NCBI GenBank assembly: GCA_963170055.1
Contig: CAUJGJ010000137.1
Location: 1-64,000, forward strand
DNA: 64,000 nt
Direction: 5' to 3'
Source of the DNA: Halisarca cf. caerulea
Lineage: Eukaryota > Porifera > Demospongiae > Chondrillida > Halisarcidae
Shown: one piece after another, positions 53,395 through 64,000 of the stretch
Position numbering within the stretch: the stretch's first letter is position 1
How the letters are laid out: every line of letters starts with the position of its first letter
The notes under the pieces: generated by a model
The model's database searches: none
Seen by the model: the letters and a program-made list of their open reading frames with translations, nothing else
What the model was told of the DNA's origin: nothing
Made by a program: the position numbers and the translations under genes

Positions 53395-53470
53395 TAGTCT
53401 CACATTTCCAGTCCGTTGTCCTACTCACTTCCTACCAGTAGGAGGAGAGTAGGAAAAGGACAAAGTGGTG
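53395..53470. mobile_element. Small MITE upstream of kinase D (degenerate)
   Basis: TAGTCTCACATTTCCAGTCC is followed by the CCTACCAGTAGG hairpin and GGAAAAGGAC. The right end is worn. It starts 189 bp upstream of the ATG at 53206, in the position shared with B, C, E and F. Confidence 0.6.
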
Positions 53471-54656
53471 GTCATCCACATGAAGTACAAATGTACATAG
53501 CTCCACCACAACCAACACTAAATCAGACCACTATCTCTTCAGCATAACACACATGACTGATATATACATCACCATAGAGGCAATCCATCAGATTCTCATA
53601 TTTTATCATATTATTTTCAAGAGCAGATTAAACTCAAATAGCCGAGTAGTCTGGCGTTGCTGACCTGATTCTCGCTCGGCCTTTTTCGGGGACTGACAAA
53701 ATCATCAGAGTGTTTAATATTATTTACTGCAAGTAAATAGGGTTAACATGCTGGAGGGAGGACACCTAGGCTGCCTCTACATGCCAAATGCCCATGGAGA
53801 CAGGTGGTTAACTCATGCCTGAAGAATGCACATGAGAGCAACACCATAAGGCTAGCCTCCTATATATATTAGCAAGCGCAATAAGTTAAAGGCAGGCACC
53901 TATTGCTAACTAGAGCAAGCTGCTAGACTCCTGCAGCTGGGAACAACAGCCACATGCTCATTGACATTCATACCATTTGCTAGTGTATCCCGAAGCGAAA
54001 ATGTGGCCTTTCGCAAGCTAGTGGGAGCAAGTCACTATACTGTTAATTTTTCCCTTCCACTCACTTCTATAGCAAGATCCAACATATATGGGTCTACTTT
54101 GTATACCATTTCACTCTATAGCACTTGCATGCCATGTATGTTGCCCTGCATGGTTATAGATGATGTTAGATAGGCTTGCCTCACACGACCACAAGCTAAC
54201 TCTAGCCTGCTACAGTTGCTCATTCTTCCTTGTTGTGGTCTGTACCCTGTAAGTCTATAGATCTTTTTCCATTCATTTTCTCCTTTTTTATTGTCCACTG
54301 AGTTCAGTGCGACCAGACTGGACTGGGGGACTCTCGAATCCTCTTTCAACCCTTCTTTGTCCTTAGTTGAAAACTTAATGTTGTTACTAAAATGAACAGC
54401 ATGTCCATTGAGCTGGTACCCAATTAATCAATGAAAGCAATAATTTAACCTTGGGTACTAGAAAATCATTGATTTGATTAAGCCAATTAAGTACTAATTC
54501 GTGCGAAAAATAAAATAATTATGTTAAATACATAGGTGTTAAAACTAACCTCTTTGAATCAGAAGTGCAAAGTATTGTACGTAATTCCCCTTTGAAGCTA
54601 GTTGGGGTTATCTTGCTATTATTCTACGCTTTTCCCGACAGCTAAATGTTAATTTG

Positions 54657-54765
54657 GCAATATGCTGGTTATTGCATGCCAGTCTCTCGGGAGTATCACA
54701 TTTACTGCTCTCACCCTCGGGTCTCGCTCAGTAAATGCGATACTCCCTCGTGGGCATTTCATAAC
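54657..54765. mobile_element. Foldback element
   Basis: GGTTATTGCATGCCAGTCTC and GGGAGTATCACATTTACTG at the left mirror CAGTAAATGCGATACTCCC and GGGCATTTCATAAC at the right. The centre is CACCCTCGGGTCTCGC. Non-coding. Confidence 0.65.
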
Positions 54766-54857
54766 TAGTACATATATATCATATATATTATATATTTTTT
54801 CACAGGAAATGTACAATTATGAAATAAAATACGATAAAATTATAGGATATATATATG

Positions 54858-54864
<7 letters not shown>

Positions 54865-54923
<59 letters not shown>
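54865..54923. repeat. (TA)n microsatellite
   Basis: About 29 TA units, followed by TCATGTGAAGCTTAAGTATA, a word also found near 40021 3' of kinase B and upstream of C. Confidence 0.95.
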
Positions 54924-54925
<2 letters not shown>

Positions 54926-57659
54926 TGTGAAGCTTAAGTATATATAATATTATGCTTGTGGAATTACATGTGACTGTAAGGTAACATGTGGTACTGCAAG
55001 AATTTATATTTTATCAGTACATTTCCATACACTGTGGCATAATTTTTCATAATTTAATGGTATAATATTTTACATTACATTACATGTATCGATTCCCAGA
55101 AAATTTGATACAACTAGCATGCATGAGGAAGCTCAGGTGATGTACATCATGCATGCAGTCGTCATATTTGAGAGTTATATACAAACTTTAACTATAATTA
55201 GTCTTGTATTTAAAGTTCAGCAAATTGATAACTTTCCAAAAAAAATATTGAATTCTATAATACTAATAACTATTATATATTTTGGGTAATATCATACTGC
55301 ATGATAAGTACTGATTTGTTCTTTGTATAAAGAAGTTGTCCTCTGTGAGGTTCAAAATGTATTGTTGGACAATAAATTGTGTTATTTTATGAGAGATTTT
55401 TTTAGAGAAGCATATTATACTGTGTTCTTATTTGCATGGGAGAGTCTACTGCATGCATGTATATGTAGCACATAGTAGACAAGACAAAGGGTATACTGCA
55501 TACATGTATAAATTTATTATCACTATTATATAAATATGCCTGGGGCAGACATACACTGCATGCATGCAATACCAATGTGCTTATATGCAACTGCCAAGGG
55601 ATGTCACCATGGGTACATGCATGATTATAGACACACATGAACCTTGGTTATATTCATATAGAATCAATGACACTGTGATGATTGTATATACATTCCAACA
55701 ATATTTGAACAATGCTCATTTGCAGCTGTATATCGCAAGACTAATGGTATCATAACTTTGGAGAAAGAAAATTTAAGTGTTAAAAATCTTTACTTAGTAA
55801 ACGACATTCTTCATATATACATAACATATATATACACAAGTATGCAATTTAAGTCATATAATATGAGTAAAATATTGTATGGATTGTCATTTGAGTGCAA
55901 CACAGTCATGTGTCTTTAATTGATTCCCGTAGTAAGCTTCTCAGGCTGTTCAAGACGTTGGGTGGAGAACGCACTAGTGTATCATTGAAGTAGCGAATGA
56001 GGTGCCGAGGATGTCCACATGTGTCCAACAGCTTATCCAAATGGTCTGCTATTCTCTCTGGAGGGTTGAACAGGAGTCCTGGATTTGTAATACTGTTTGA
56101 TAGAAAAATATCATTACATATGACCTGCAAATAAGAGGAAAATGAGACACATGATAGTTCTCCTCAGAACGGAATATTGAACCTTGGTTATATTCATATA
56201 GAATCAATGCCACTGTATAATGATTGCACATTTCAACATTCTAACAATGCTCATGTGACAGGTATTAGTGCTGTATGATATAGACGAATCAGCAAATGAC
56301 CATGCTACATACTTGGAGGTTACTTGAGTAAAGTTTTGGTTCACACATGTTTGTTGAAAGATTGCATTTGGATCTACAAGAAATATGGCCACATGTATGA
56401 TCAGAAGTACACTTTGTCCTCTTTTCGCCTTCTACGGATGATCGAAGTCGTCCCTCAAAGTAGGACGCATCCATGTCAATAGCGTAGACTTTGAGGGAAC
56501 TGTCAACTCCAAAATTGCTCTCCTGCACGTCACAGAGGTAGACAGTACCATAAGGTGTGTGCTCAAATGCTTCCACCATGTCAAGCATAGAGATGGCAAT
56601 CATAGCCCGTTTCTTCCATGTTCTAGGATCCAAGGCAACATGGTGCTGTAAGTCATCTGACAAAGTGCTTTGTACAGCAAAAATGTTCCCACAAGTTCCA
56701 TATACTTCAGGTACCCCTGGAATACCCCTCAGTAATACATAGAAAACATACTCTTCTGAAGCCAATATCCTCATGCAGGAAGCAGCTTCATGGTAAGATA
56801 TCAGAGTATCAGAGTTTGCATCACATTCCAGTAAGAATTCATCAATGACATCCTTGCTTGCATACGTTCTTCCCCATCCAAACATAACCTCTTTGATGGT
56901 GCTATTGATCACGGTAGCAAATTGGTCAAAGTTAAGGAGAGAGCCATGTTTATCCTGTAGGTATTCTACCTCACGCATTTTATCATTAACAATATAACTT
57001 TTGTATGTTTTTTCTGGCTTTCAGTACTACATCCTTGCCTTTGTACTTCACCAGAAGAACATGTGGTTTCCCTCCATGTCCCAAGCACTTACTGTATTGA
57101 ACCATTTCAGAACACAATCTTTTGCAGAATGAACCTGGGACCAGCCCTTTTGAATAATTGGAGCACTACAGGAAATGACATACAAATGGTCAAATCATGT
57201 AGCGTACATGTATACACTATCAATTAGGAAAACTCATTGATTTCTGACATTTGCAATATATGAAATCAATAGAATGGAAGGGATGGTATGACAATTGTGT
57301 TCACCACATGCACATACCAGGTATGGTTGTGACAGAAACACATTGCACAAAATTTAAACCTGCATGTTGAGGAGTGTGTTACACTTGAGTCGTTCTTCCA
57401 TGGAAATAGATGGTACATTACCACACCATAACAGCATATCCAGAACAGTCTATAGCTGTACATGTTGTAGTACTTGTTGAGTTTCTGTTATTGAAACTTG
57501 GTATATACCTGTAAGTGCTTGTGCCATCAGTCAAACCACTTAAACATATCAGATTCCCCTCTCTCATGCACACACAGGTACAGATGATAAACATGCACAA
57601 ATACACAGAAATAGGCACTGCATGTGCAGGGATAAGCTATATGTGTGTGTTTGGTACTA

Positions 57660-58070
57660 CTTCTTTACTATTGGCTGCAATGCAAGATAGACTGGAGAGC
57701 TCCATTAATTGCCTCAAGTCCTGGTGGAAGATGATTAAGAAGTACAAATTGAGTATAAAAATAGGAAGCTGAAACACAACCTCATGCAGAAGAGTGAGAG
57801 TCGAGACTGATATTCATGGTGGTGCTAGGGCAGTTAGTATCTGGAAGAAATATTTCAAAAGTTTGCTAGAGGTTAGCAATACCCACTTGGATCTTTCTAG
57901 TCCATGTGAGGATATAACAGCTCAGGCAGAACCTCCACTAGAACTGGATCAAGACATTACTAGAAAGGAAGTGGTGTGGGCTGGCATACTATGCATGTTG
58001 TCTGCATTCATTGACATTCAGAGAACCTTTGATATAGTGTGGACAGAAGCTTAAGGAAGCTGTGGTCTTG
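57660..58070 (+). pseudogene. LINE reverse-transcriptase relic
   Basis: A frame reads GGARAVSIWKKYFKSLLEVS, then LDQDITRKEVVWA, then AFIDIQRTFDIVWTE. These match the linker before the RT domain (WKKYFE.LLNV, DITREEVVWAL) and RT motif A (AFIDFKKAYD) of the LINE family whose C-terminus survives at 33780. The stretch between the two matches is deleted. It lies in intron 1 of kinase E, antisense to it. Confidence 0.7.
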
Positions 58071-59414
58071 TTTGGTGATATATAATTAATTCATAATATC
58101 ATGATAATAATATTATATAAGATATACAATAAGATAATATTCAACCGAGTACGCATGTCGTTATGTCACAATTGATCATTCTAAGAAAATTGTGATAGTA
58201 AAATCATCGCATAGCGATCAGTTGACGATTACAACGAAGTCGTATTTCTATGTTGTCATTTGTGAAAATATGGGAACATGCACCAAGCATATATTTTCAC
58301 CTCGTTCATTTGCCATGTAAGATATTTTTAGGTAATATTCACGTTCGAGCAAAGAAGAAATGTATTCCGACTACCCAAAGCAGGCAAGGGCTCGACATTA
58401 GCTGTAATATACAGCCATGCAAATGGTTAATAACTACTGATGAAGCTTTGCACCTCTGATTCAAAGAGGTTGACCTATACATAAGAAGCTAGAATGGGGG
58501 AGGGAGGGTAGGGAAATATTAAATTCTAACACATTATTTGAATAAGGCTGCTTGCACCTATTTTTGGGTTTATTAATAATTAATCAACTAAAACGAAGTA
58601 ATAAAATTCTAGTACCCAAAAATTCCTGTAATTACCAGCTAATGGACCTATGGTCCATTTAGTCCATAACAGCAAGTGGACCCCTAAGGATAATTAATGG
58701 AAGGAATCTGCAGTCTATGCAGTCCATGCAGTTCAGTCACACTGATAACAGTGGACAATAAGAACAAAAAGTAAAAGAAATCACAAACACATGACGAAGA
58801 TAGCGACCAACATGTGGTGATTGAAGAGCAGTTAAAGTGTTGTGAATATGAAGACTCCCATGGCCTCTGAGTTGAAAGACAGCAAACAGTGACCAGATTA
58901 CATGGGACAAGATTTTGAGTCAAACCAAAATATTGACGATTGGTGGTAGCCAATTGGAGACCCCAACTCAATTATCACGGTTGCCACCATGTTGTTTGAA
59001 CAGATTTTGAAGATATTGCCCCCTCTGGCCTTGCCAGGGTAGTATACTTATGAAACCTGTGTCTGAGGCCTGGTTGTTGGATTTTGTCTTGCTTTGCTTT
59101 GCCAAGTACACCAGTCCATGGTTCAACCATTTGGACTTTTATCCCTGAGTTTGAGGCTTTTTTTTACGTTATTCTTGTTTCTTGATTTGATTTGAATAGA
59201 AATGTGTGCATATGTTATTGCAAAAATTGCCTAAAATGGATCTCGTATGAGCGAAGATGTGATCATGAAGCAGAAGTTGCAGAATTCCATGTGCATACAT
59301 TGCATACCAACACATAATTTTAATATATATGTATATATATATATTTATATAGATTCTGAATACAGAGTGATCGTTATCTCTTTGTATTGTGATATTAATT
59401 ATATTTTGTCGTAG

Positions 59415-59418
<4 letters not shown>

Positions 59419-59449
<31 letters not shown>
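59419..59449. repeat. (TA)n microsatellite
   Basis: Short TA run in intron 1 of kinase E. Confidence 0.9.
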
Positions 59450-59451
<2 letters not shown>

Positions 59452-60018
59452 AACAATTTGTAATATGATTACGATCGAAGTAGAAATTTTTTTAATGACC
59501 TTTATTGTATGCATCTAAATCTACTCATAAATTGGGAAACAAATTTAATATTAAAACCAGAATGAATACAAATTGTAGGAGTATAATGCAATAGTTATTA
59601 ATTTATGTATAATATGGTGAATATCATCCCTCGTACTAAGCTGCACGTACCACTTCTCTCAGGTAAGCCAAACTTTCAGCATCATCACAAACCCTTCCTT
59701 CACAAAGGAATCTTATGGTTCTTCTTCCCGAATCACTTGCCACTGTTATCACCATCAGTATCAAGAAGGACCCACAGACCAAGAAACAACATGATCTGAT
59801 ACACTTGTAGCATTTTTGCTTCGTACACAGACCCATTCTTCCCACACTGATCTATACTTTTAGCTTCTTTACTAAAATTCACCTCACTTTCCTTATTATT
59901 AGGCTTTCAGTTGATGCTGTAGGTGTTCTTGTAGTCTTTCATTGGATCAACTATATACAGTAACATTGTGGTTAACACACATCAAGGGAAGTCACACATC
60001 ATTCTCTGTAGAGCCTTG

Positions 60019-60106
60019 TAGTCTCACATCACTGGCCCCATTTTCCTACACACATCCTACCAGTATGAGGTGAGTAGCTAGGAAAAGGGGCTTGCAATGA
60101 GAGACA
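60019..60106. mobile_element. Small MITE upstream of kinase E
   Basis: TAGTCTCACATCACTGGCCC at the left mirrors GGGGCTTGCAATGAGAGACA at the right, around the CCTACCAGTATGAGG hairpin. It starts 183 bp upstream of the ATG at 59836. Confidence 0.75.
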
Positions 60107-60129
60107 AGTTTGGGCCTCTGCATGATCGT

Positions 60130-61019
60130 AGCCGACCCATTCCCACTAGACTATTTTCGGAGACTGATTCCATTATGTAGTGGCCAAAGAGTCTTATGCT
60201 GATAATGATGAAATCAAGCCTATTGCACTAAAGTCGTGCATGCATGCTGATGCAAATCCTGCTACTGCAGAAACCCCAAAAGAAGAGCAGAGCAAAAGGA
60301 CATTCTGCAGGCATGAGTTAGGTGGTTAGCATTAGCTCTGACACAATGGCCAAATGATGCATGACTCTTATTGGGGAAGGATGTAGTATTCAGATGTGTG
60401 TACACCACCATCTGGTCCTAATGTAGATTACATGTTCTGGAATTGAAAATCTAGTGTACTCTTTATAATATAGTTTGAATGTGTACCATATTATTATGTA
60501 TATAAAAATCTATTTACATTAAATAATATCATATAACCAACTTAAACTTAAAACGCACATTGTAGTTATAGCTATGATACAAAAGAACTTTCTCCTATAT
60601 CTTTGCAATGTTCTACAATTTGTGCTCTATAGCTGACTTTACAAAAAAGTTGATATCTCTTCTAATTGTGCATGCTTGTATATGCATAATCCCCTCATCC
60701 ATAATGTAAACAGCTTAATTGCATAATTTATATATTATGGGTGTGGAATTACATGATGCATGTGGCTGTAAGGCACCATGTGATCCTGCAAGAATTTCTA
60801 ATTATTTATTATTAATAATATTTTGTTAATTATGTACATTTCCATGCACTGTGGCATTTTTTCATTTATTAATAGTAAAATATATATATACATCAATAAT
60901 AGTAGAATATACCGATTAATTCCAGATGATTAGATATGAAGAATGTACATGATAGCACATGCAGGTGATATCTAGCAGTTGTTAATATATATATACGGTA
61001 CATAGTATAATACATATAC

Positions 61020-61064
<45 letters not shown>
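60130..61064. repeat. Segmental duplicate of 44830-45712 ending in a TA array
   Basis: This is the counterpart of the block upstream of kinase C, in the same order, ending with the TA array at about 61009-61064. Confidence 0.65.
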
Positions 61065-61066
<2 letters not shown>

Positions 61067-61275
61067 TCTCATATGATCCACTTTCATATTTGAAGTTGTG
61101 ACAAAGAATCAGTGTTTGTATTCAAAATTTTAACGCCATTTCAATCTTAGGTTGTTGTACTGTCTGATTTGACTGTGTAGTTTAGGTTGTTGTACTGTGT
61201 GGCTTGGCTGTGTATTTATATAATAATAATAATAATGATAATAATAATAAAATAAATAAATAAATAAGATATCGC

Positions 61276-61341
61276 TTGATATCCAGGTTATCGCCCGTGA
61301 CCTCGGCTTCGCCTCGGTCTTGGGCGATAACCTGGATATCA
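61276..61341. mobile_element. Hairpin: short inverted-repeat element
   Basis: TTGATATCCAGGTTATCGCCC and GGGCGATAACCTGGATATCA are near-perfect inverted repeats around CGTGACCTCGGCTTCGCCTC. Upstream is an (AAT)n/(AAAT)n stretch and downstream another TA array (61374-61403). Confidence 0.7.
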
Positions 61342-61372
61342 TGCTCGTACTGGGATATAACTATAACAAATG

Positions 61373-61415
<43 letters not shown>

Positions 61416-61544
61416 GTATATATATAGCACACTGCAGGATTTAGGAATATGCACACTATACCCAGTCCAACCATAGGTACTCTAAACCAGTTGAGTAGGT
61501 TAGAGCATCTATGGTCCAACCATGCACCTAAGTCTATTTCTATG

Positions 61545-61660
61545 CCCATCTAGCCCCATATATCCTATGCTCATCCAGCCCCATGTATCCTATGCTCATC
61601 CAGCCCTGTGCCCCATGTATCTTATGCTCATCCAGCCCTGTGCACCACACAACCCTATGT
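61545..61660. repeat. Minisatellite, about 33-bp unit
   Basis: The unit CTATGCTCATCCAGCCCCAT with GTATC repeats about three times with changes (CAGCCCTGTGC variant). It is related to the degenerate array at 3590-3705. Confidence 0.75.
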
Positions 61661-62935
61661 TCCAATGTTTCTTTGCTGATAGACAATTTTCATCCCTAAT
61701 ATCTTTTTCATTTTAAATGGTTCTTGTATAGTTATATTGTATACATATTTTCCCAATGATAGAGAAACATACAACAATAGCAAGACAACAGTCTACAAGT
61801 CCATATTTACAGTAAGTTACTAACCTGAAATTCCAATTGAGTTGAATGGTGAATTGTCACACTGATTTTCTGGCACAGATGGTGGAATGATAATCATTGG
61901 GCATCCAGGGTTTTGGAGCTGATTTGATACCCTACGTCTTTGACGATAGAAGATTGCTTCATATTAAACTACAGTACATTGGTTGTTTCAATACCAATTG
62001 GTATGAAAAGATCGGTGTTGAATAGCTCGCTATAATGTTACCTCTTCTTACTTTCTGCTCGATTGGCAATCAGACCAGAACTCGAGGTAACTAATGAAGC
62101 ATATGATGGAGCAAATGTGTCCCAGCATGTTACATCCCAAGACTGAGTGCATTCTTCCCTGAAAATGGCTGAGCCAGATTGGGTCTGAGTTATACCAGAC
62201 TACTCTCAGCCATGATTAACAATCTGCAATTCAATTCAATTACGTAGCATACAGCCTGGGCTACTGTACTGGTTACATATCTGGACATCCCATTGTGTAT
62301 CAGAACAGCCAGTAAAATTGTCCAAATGAGCAACAGTTTCTCAGTGGTGTGGACCATATATCAGATTGGATCCTCGGATCCTCGGATATGATACTTTGGA
62401 TCATTATTGCTATACATGTAGCTCAACCACACCTGAATCTCCACCCACAGGTCCATGGGTTGGACTGCATGGGTACCGGATGCAAATTCCCACATCCATT
62501 TGTATGTATATATATATATGAATATGATACTTCGAATCATTAATGCTATGGAGCTCAACCACACTTGAATCTCCACCCACAGGTTCATCTGGCACCCATC
62601 AGAGAGCCTGGGGCAAGCCATAGACAGCTATTCTCAACTCCCTCTTGGAGAAGGCTATGGACCCAGCATCCAGTATCAGATTAACTTCCACCAAAGAGTC
62701 CATGTGCATGGATGAATGCATCCCCAGTGTCATCTCTTAGGTTCAGAATATGCTTAGGTATTTAATTTGAATCTGCTCTAAGACTTGAAAATAAGAAAAT
62801 TTTATGAGAATCTGGTGGATGTGTGTGCATGATGTATAGCATGCAGTCATGTACAGTATGTTATGTTAATGAGATATGATCTGATTTAGCGGTGGTTGTG
62901 ATGGAGCTATGTATGCATGTATGTGGATGTTCACT
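61661..62935. other. Shared upstream region between kinases E and F
   Basis: No gene recognised. A TAGTCY-type end lies at about 62155-62205 (CTGAAAATGGCTGAGCCAGA, CCAGACTA). The inverted copy of the 52490 repeat lies at 62385-62742. Confidence 0.45.
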
Positions 62936-62995
62936 ACTTGTCCTTTTCCTACTCACCTCCTCTGAGTAGGAAAAGGGGCTGGTGACTTGAGACTA
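62936..62995. mobile_element. Small MITE upstream of kinase F
   Basis: TCCTTTTCCTACTCACCTCC at the left, AGTAGGAAAAGGGGCTGG and GAGACTA at the right; the left tip is lost. It ends 186 bp upstream of the + strand ATG at 63181, a mirror image of the position in B to E. Confidence 0.65.
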
Positions 62996-63180
62996 CACGA
63001 TTCTACAGAGAATGATGTGTGATTTCACTTGATGTATGTTAACCACAATGTTACTGTGAATGGCTGACCCAACCCAAAGCAAGACTGCAAGAAGACCTAC
63101 AGCATTGACCGAAGGCGTTAATAAATAAGAAAAGTGAGAGGAAACTTCGGAAGCTGAAAGCATAGTTCAATGTTGAAAGG

Positions 63181-63366
63181 ATGGGTCTGTGTACGAAGCG
63201 AAAATGCTACAAGGTTATCAGATCATGCTGTTCCTTGGTCTGTGGGTCCTTCTTGATACTGATGGTGATAACAGTGGCAAGTGATTCGGGAAGAAGAACA
63301 ATAAGATTCTTTCGCAAAGGAACAGATTGTAGTGATGCTGAAAGTTTGGCTTACCTAAGAGAAGTG
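63181..63366 (+). CDS. DIPK1: DIPK1/FAM69-type kinase, copy F, first exon only
   Basis: A 62-codon exon, MGLCTKRKCYKVIRSCCSLV to AYLREV, ends in the donor GTACGT exactly as in copies A to E. It encodes the Cys-rich cytosolic tail (one Cys changed to Val) and the membrane anchor (SLVCGSFLILMVITVAS). It is on the + strand, opposite to A to E, and its exons 2 and 3 must lie beyond the right edge. About 190 bp upstream it has the same promoter-proximal block and MITE as B to E. Whether the rest of the gene is intact cannot be judged here. Confidence 0.85.
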
Positions 63367-63415
63367 GTACGTGCAGTTTGGTAAAAGTGATTATATTCAT
63401 CCTAGTACAGTAGAA

Positions 63416-63907
63416 TCTTTGAATAAGGTCACTTTTGGACAGCCATTTTGTCCTTTGTAAGGAGGTTCGTTAATTGAGAAGGCCAAAATGTATTGGAACT
63501 ATAGGGAGACAATATTTTTGGACCTCTAGTTGTGTCCTTTGTAGAGAGATTGTCCTTATTTCAGAGTGTCCACTATCGGAGATAGTGGACACTACTAATA
63601 CTGTAAAGTGTATTATCCCCGCGCAAGTATATTATCAAATCAAGGAAAATGCCACTGCTTATTATTTCTCCGGCTTTTAATATTAAATTTAGTTTCCCAA
63701 TTGATGTGTTTCTAGACACATTAATTCCTCAATGGAATAGTTTTTTCTATACTATGCAGCGAAACCTTTCTAATCTGACACTCAATGGGACTTCAAAAAT
63801 TGTTAGATTATGATGTTGTCAGATTACAGAGTAGCTATTGGCATACTTGTTCACCTCATAAGATGATCACATTAGAGAAAGAAAGTTTATATAGAGGTTA
63901 CACTGTA
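63416..63907. mobile_element. MITE with TACAGT ends in intron 1 of kinase F
   Basis: TACAGTAGAATCTTTGAATA at the left, and AGAGGTTACACTGTA at the right as an imperfect inverted end. The right half carries AATCTGACACTCAATGGGAC and GTTGTCAGATTACAGAGTAG, the words that recur at 24205, 35070 and 52700. Confidence 0.55.
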
Positions 63908-64000
63908 TAATACACATTATAGACTGTGTGTGTGTGTATGTGTGTGTATATGTGTATATGCATGCATGTGTGCATGCATATGTATGTTACTGTGGGTAGC

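Larger units (their letters stand above)
53471..55905. other. Intergenic DNA between kinases D and E
   Basis: A solo end of a TAGTCY element lies at 53647-53695 (AGTCTGGCGTTGCTGACC, CTCGCTCGGCC). No gene is recognised. Sequence from about 55000 resembles the region 3' of copy C (40000-40800), as part of the duplicated unit. Confidence 0.45.
55906..59836 (-). pseudogene. DIPK1: DIPK1/FAM69-type kinase, copy E, with frameshift
   Basis: Three exons in the family layout (59836-59651, 57165-56313, 56124-55906) have normal splice sites. Exon 2, however, is 853 bp, one more than a multiple of three. Against copy D, an extra base lies in the T-rich stretch near 57006-57016, just after the ATP-site lysine. 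The frame then ends at a TAA within about ten codons, before the EF-hand and the catalytic residues. Beyond the shift the sequence is well kept: DANSDTLISYHE (Thr where the others have Ala), LCDVQESNFGV (Ser for Gly) and AIDMD. The C-terminus is ESIKDT. The good preservation suggests a recent loss or a base error in a T run. Copy E faces copy F across 3.3 kb. Intron 1 carries a LINE relic. Confidence 0.8.

Overview
The window is nuclear DNA of an animal. It is AT-rich and dense in short foldback transposons and TA microsatellites, and its genes are split by small GT-AG introns. The U2AF1 and DIPK1/FAM69 genes are clearly metazoan but divergent. Together with the style of the repeats this suggests a non-bilaterian, most likely a demosponge. 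That assignment is inference; no marker here proves it. A 200-base run of N lies at 24001-24200.

Layout. (1) 0.7-4.7 kb: a complete ten-exon U2AF1 gene (small subunit of the splice-site factor U2AF) on the + strand. A possible first exon of a divergent gene lies on the - strand, and a palindromic transposon sits in the shared promoter. (2) 6.5-11.3 kb: an eight-exon + strand gene whose protein matches the N-terminal regulatory part of JARID2, the PRC2 cofactor. It has the ubiquitin-interacting motif, the RKFA methyl-lysine site and the FLCLRG motif, then stops at residue 362, before any ARID or Jumonji domain. (3) 11.3-20.6 kb: no recognisable gene, but paired long repeats, foldback elements with a hammerhead-like core, and a 740-bp terminal-inverted-repeat element.

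(4) 20.6-63.4 kb: a tandem family of DIPK1/FAM69-type secretory-pathway kinase genes. Five lie on the - strand: A 20.65-24.88, B 31.97-38.00, C 40.92-44.54, D 49.91-53.21 and E 55.91-59.84 kb. The first exon of a sixth, F, lies on the + strand at 63.2 kb and is cut by the window edge. All share a three-exon plan: an exon of 62 codons (Cys-rich tail plus membrane anchor), one of about 285 codons (kinase core with inserted EF-hand) and one of 72 codons. A to D are open and E has a one-base frameshift. Units B to F carry the same small MITE about 185 bp upstream of the ATG. Unit A instead has a 2.9-kb composite element there.

(5) Between and inside the kinase units lie decayed retrotransposons: two lineages of reverse-transcriptase relics plus a LINE tail. 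There is also a family of palindromic elements with TAGTCY ends and 9-bp target duplications, and a foldback element holding the start of a RecQ-like helicase.

The genes do not form an operon or a shared pathway. U2AF1 is a splicing housekeeping gene, the JARID2-like protein would act on chromatin, and the DIPK1 copies would be membrane-anchored proteins of the ER or Golgi lumen. All coordinates were worked out by eye from reading frames and splice sites, so intron borders are predictions.
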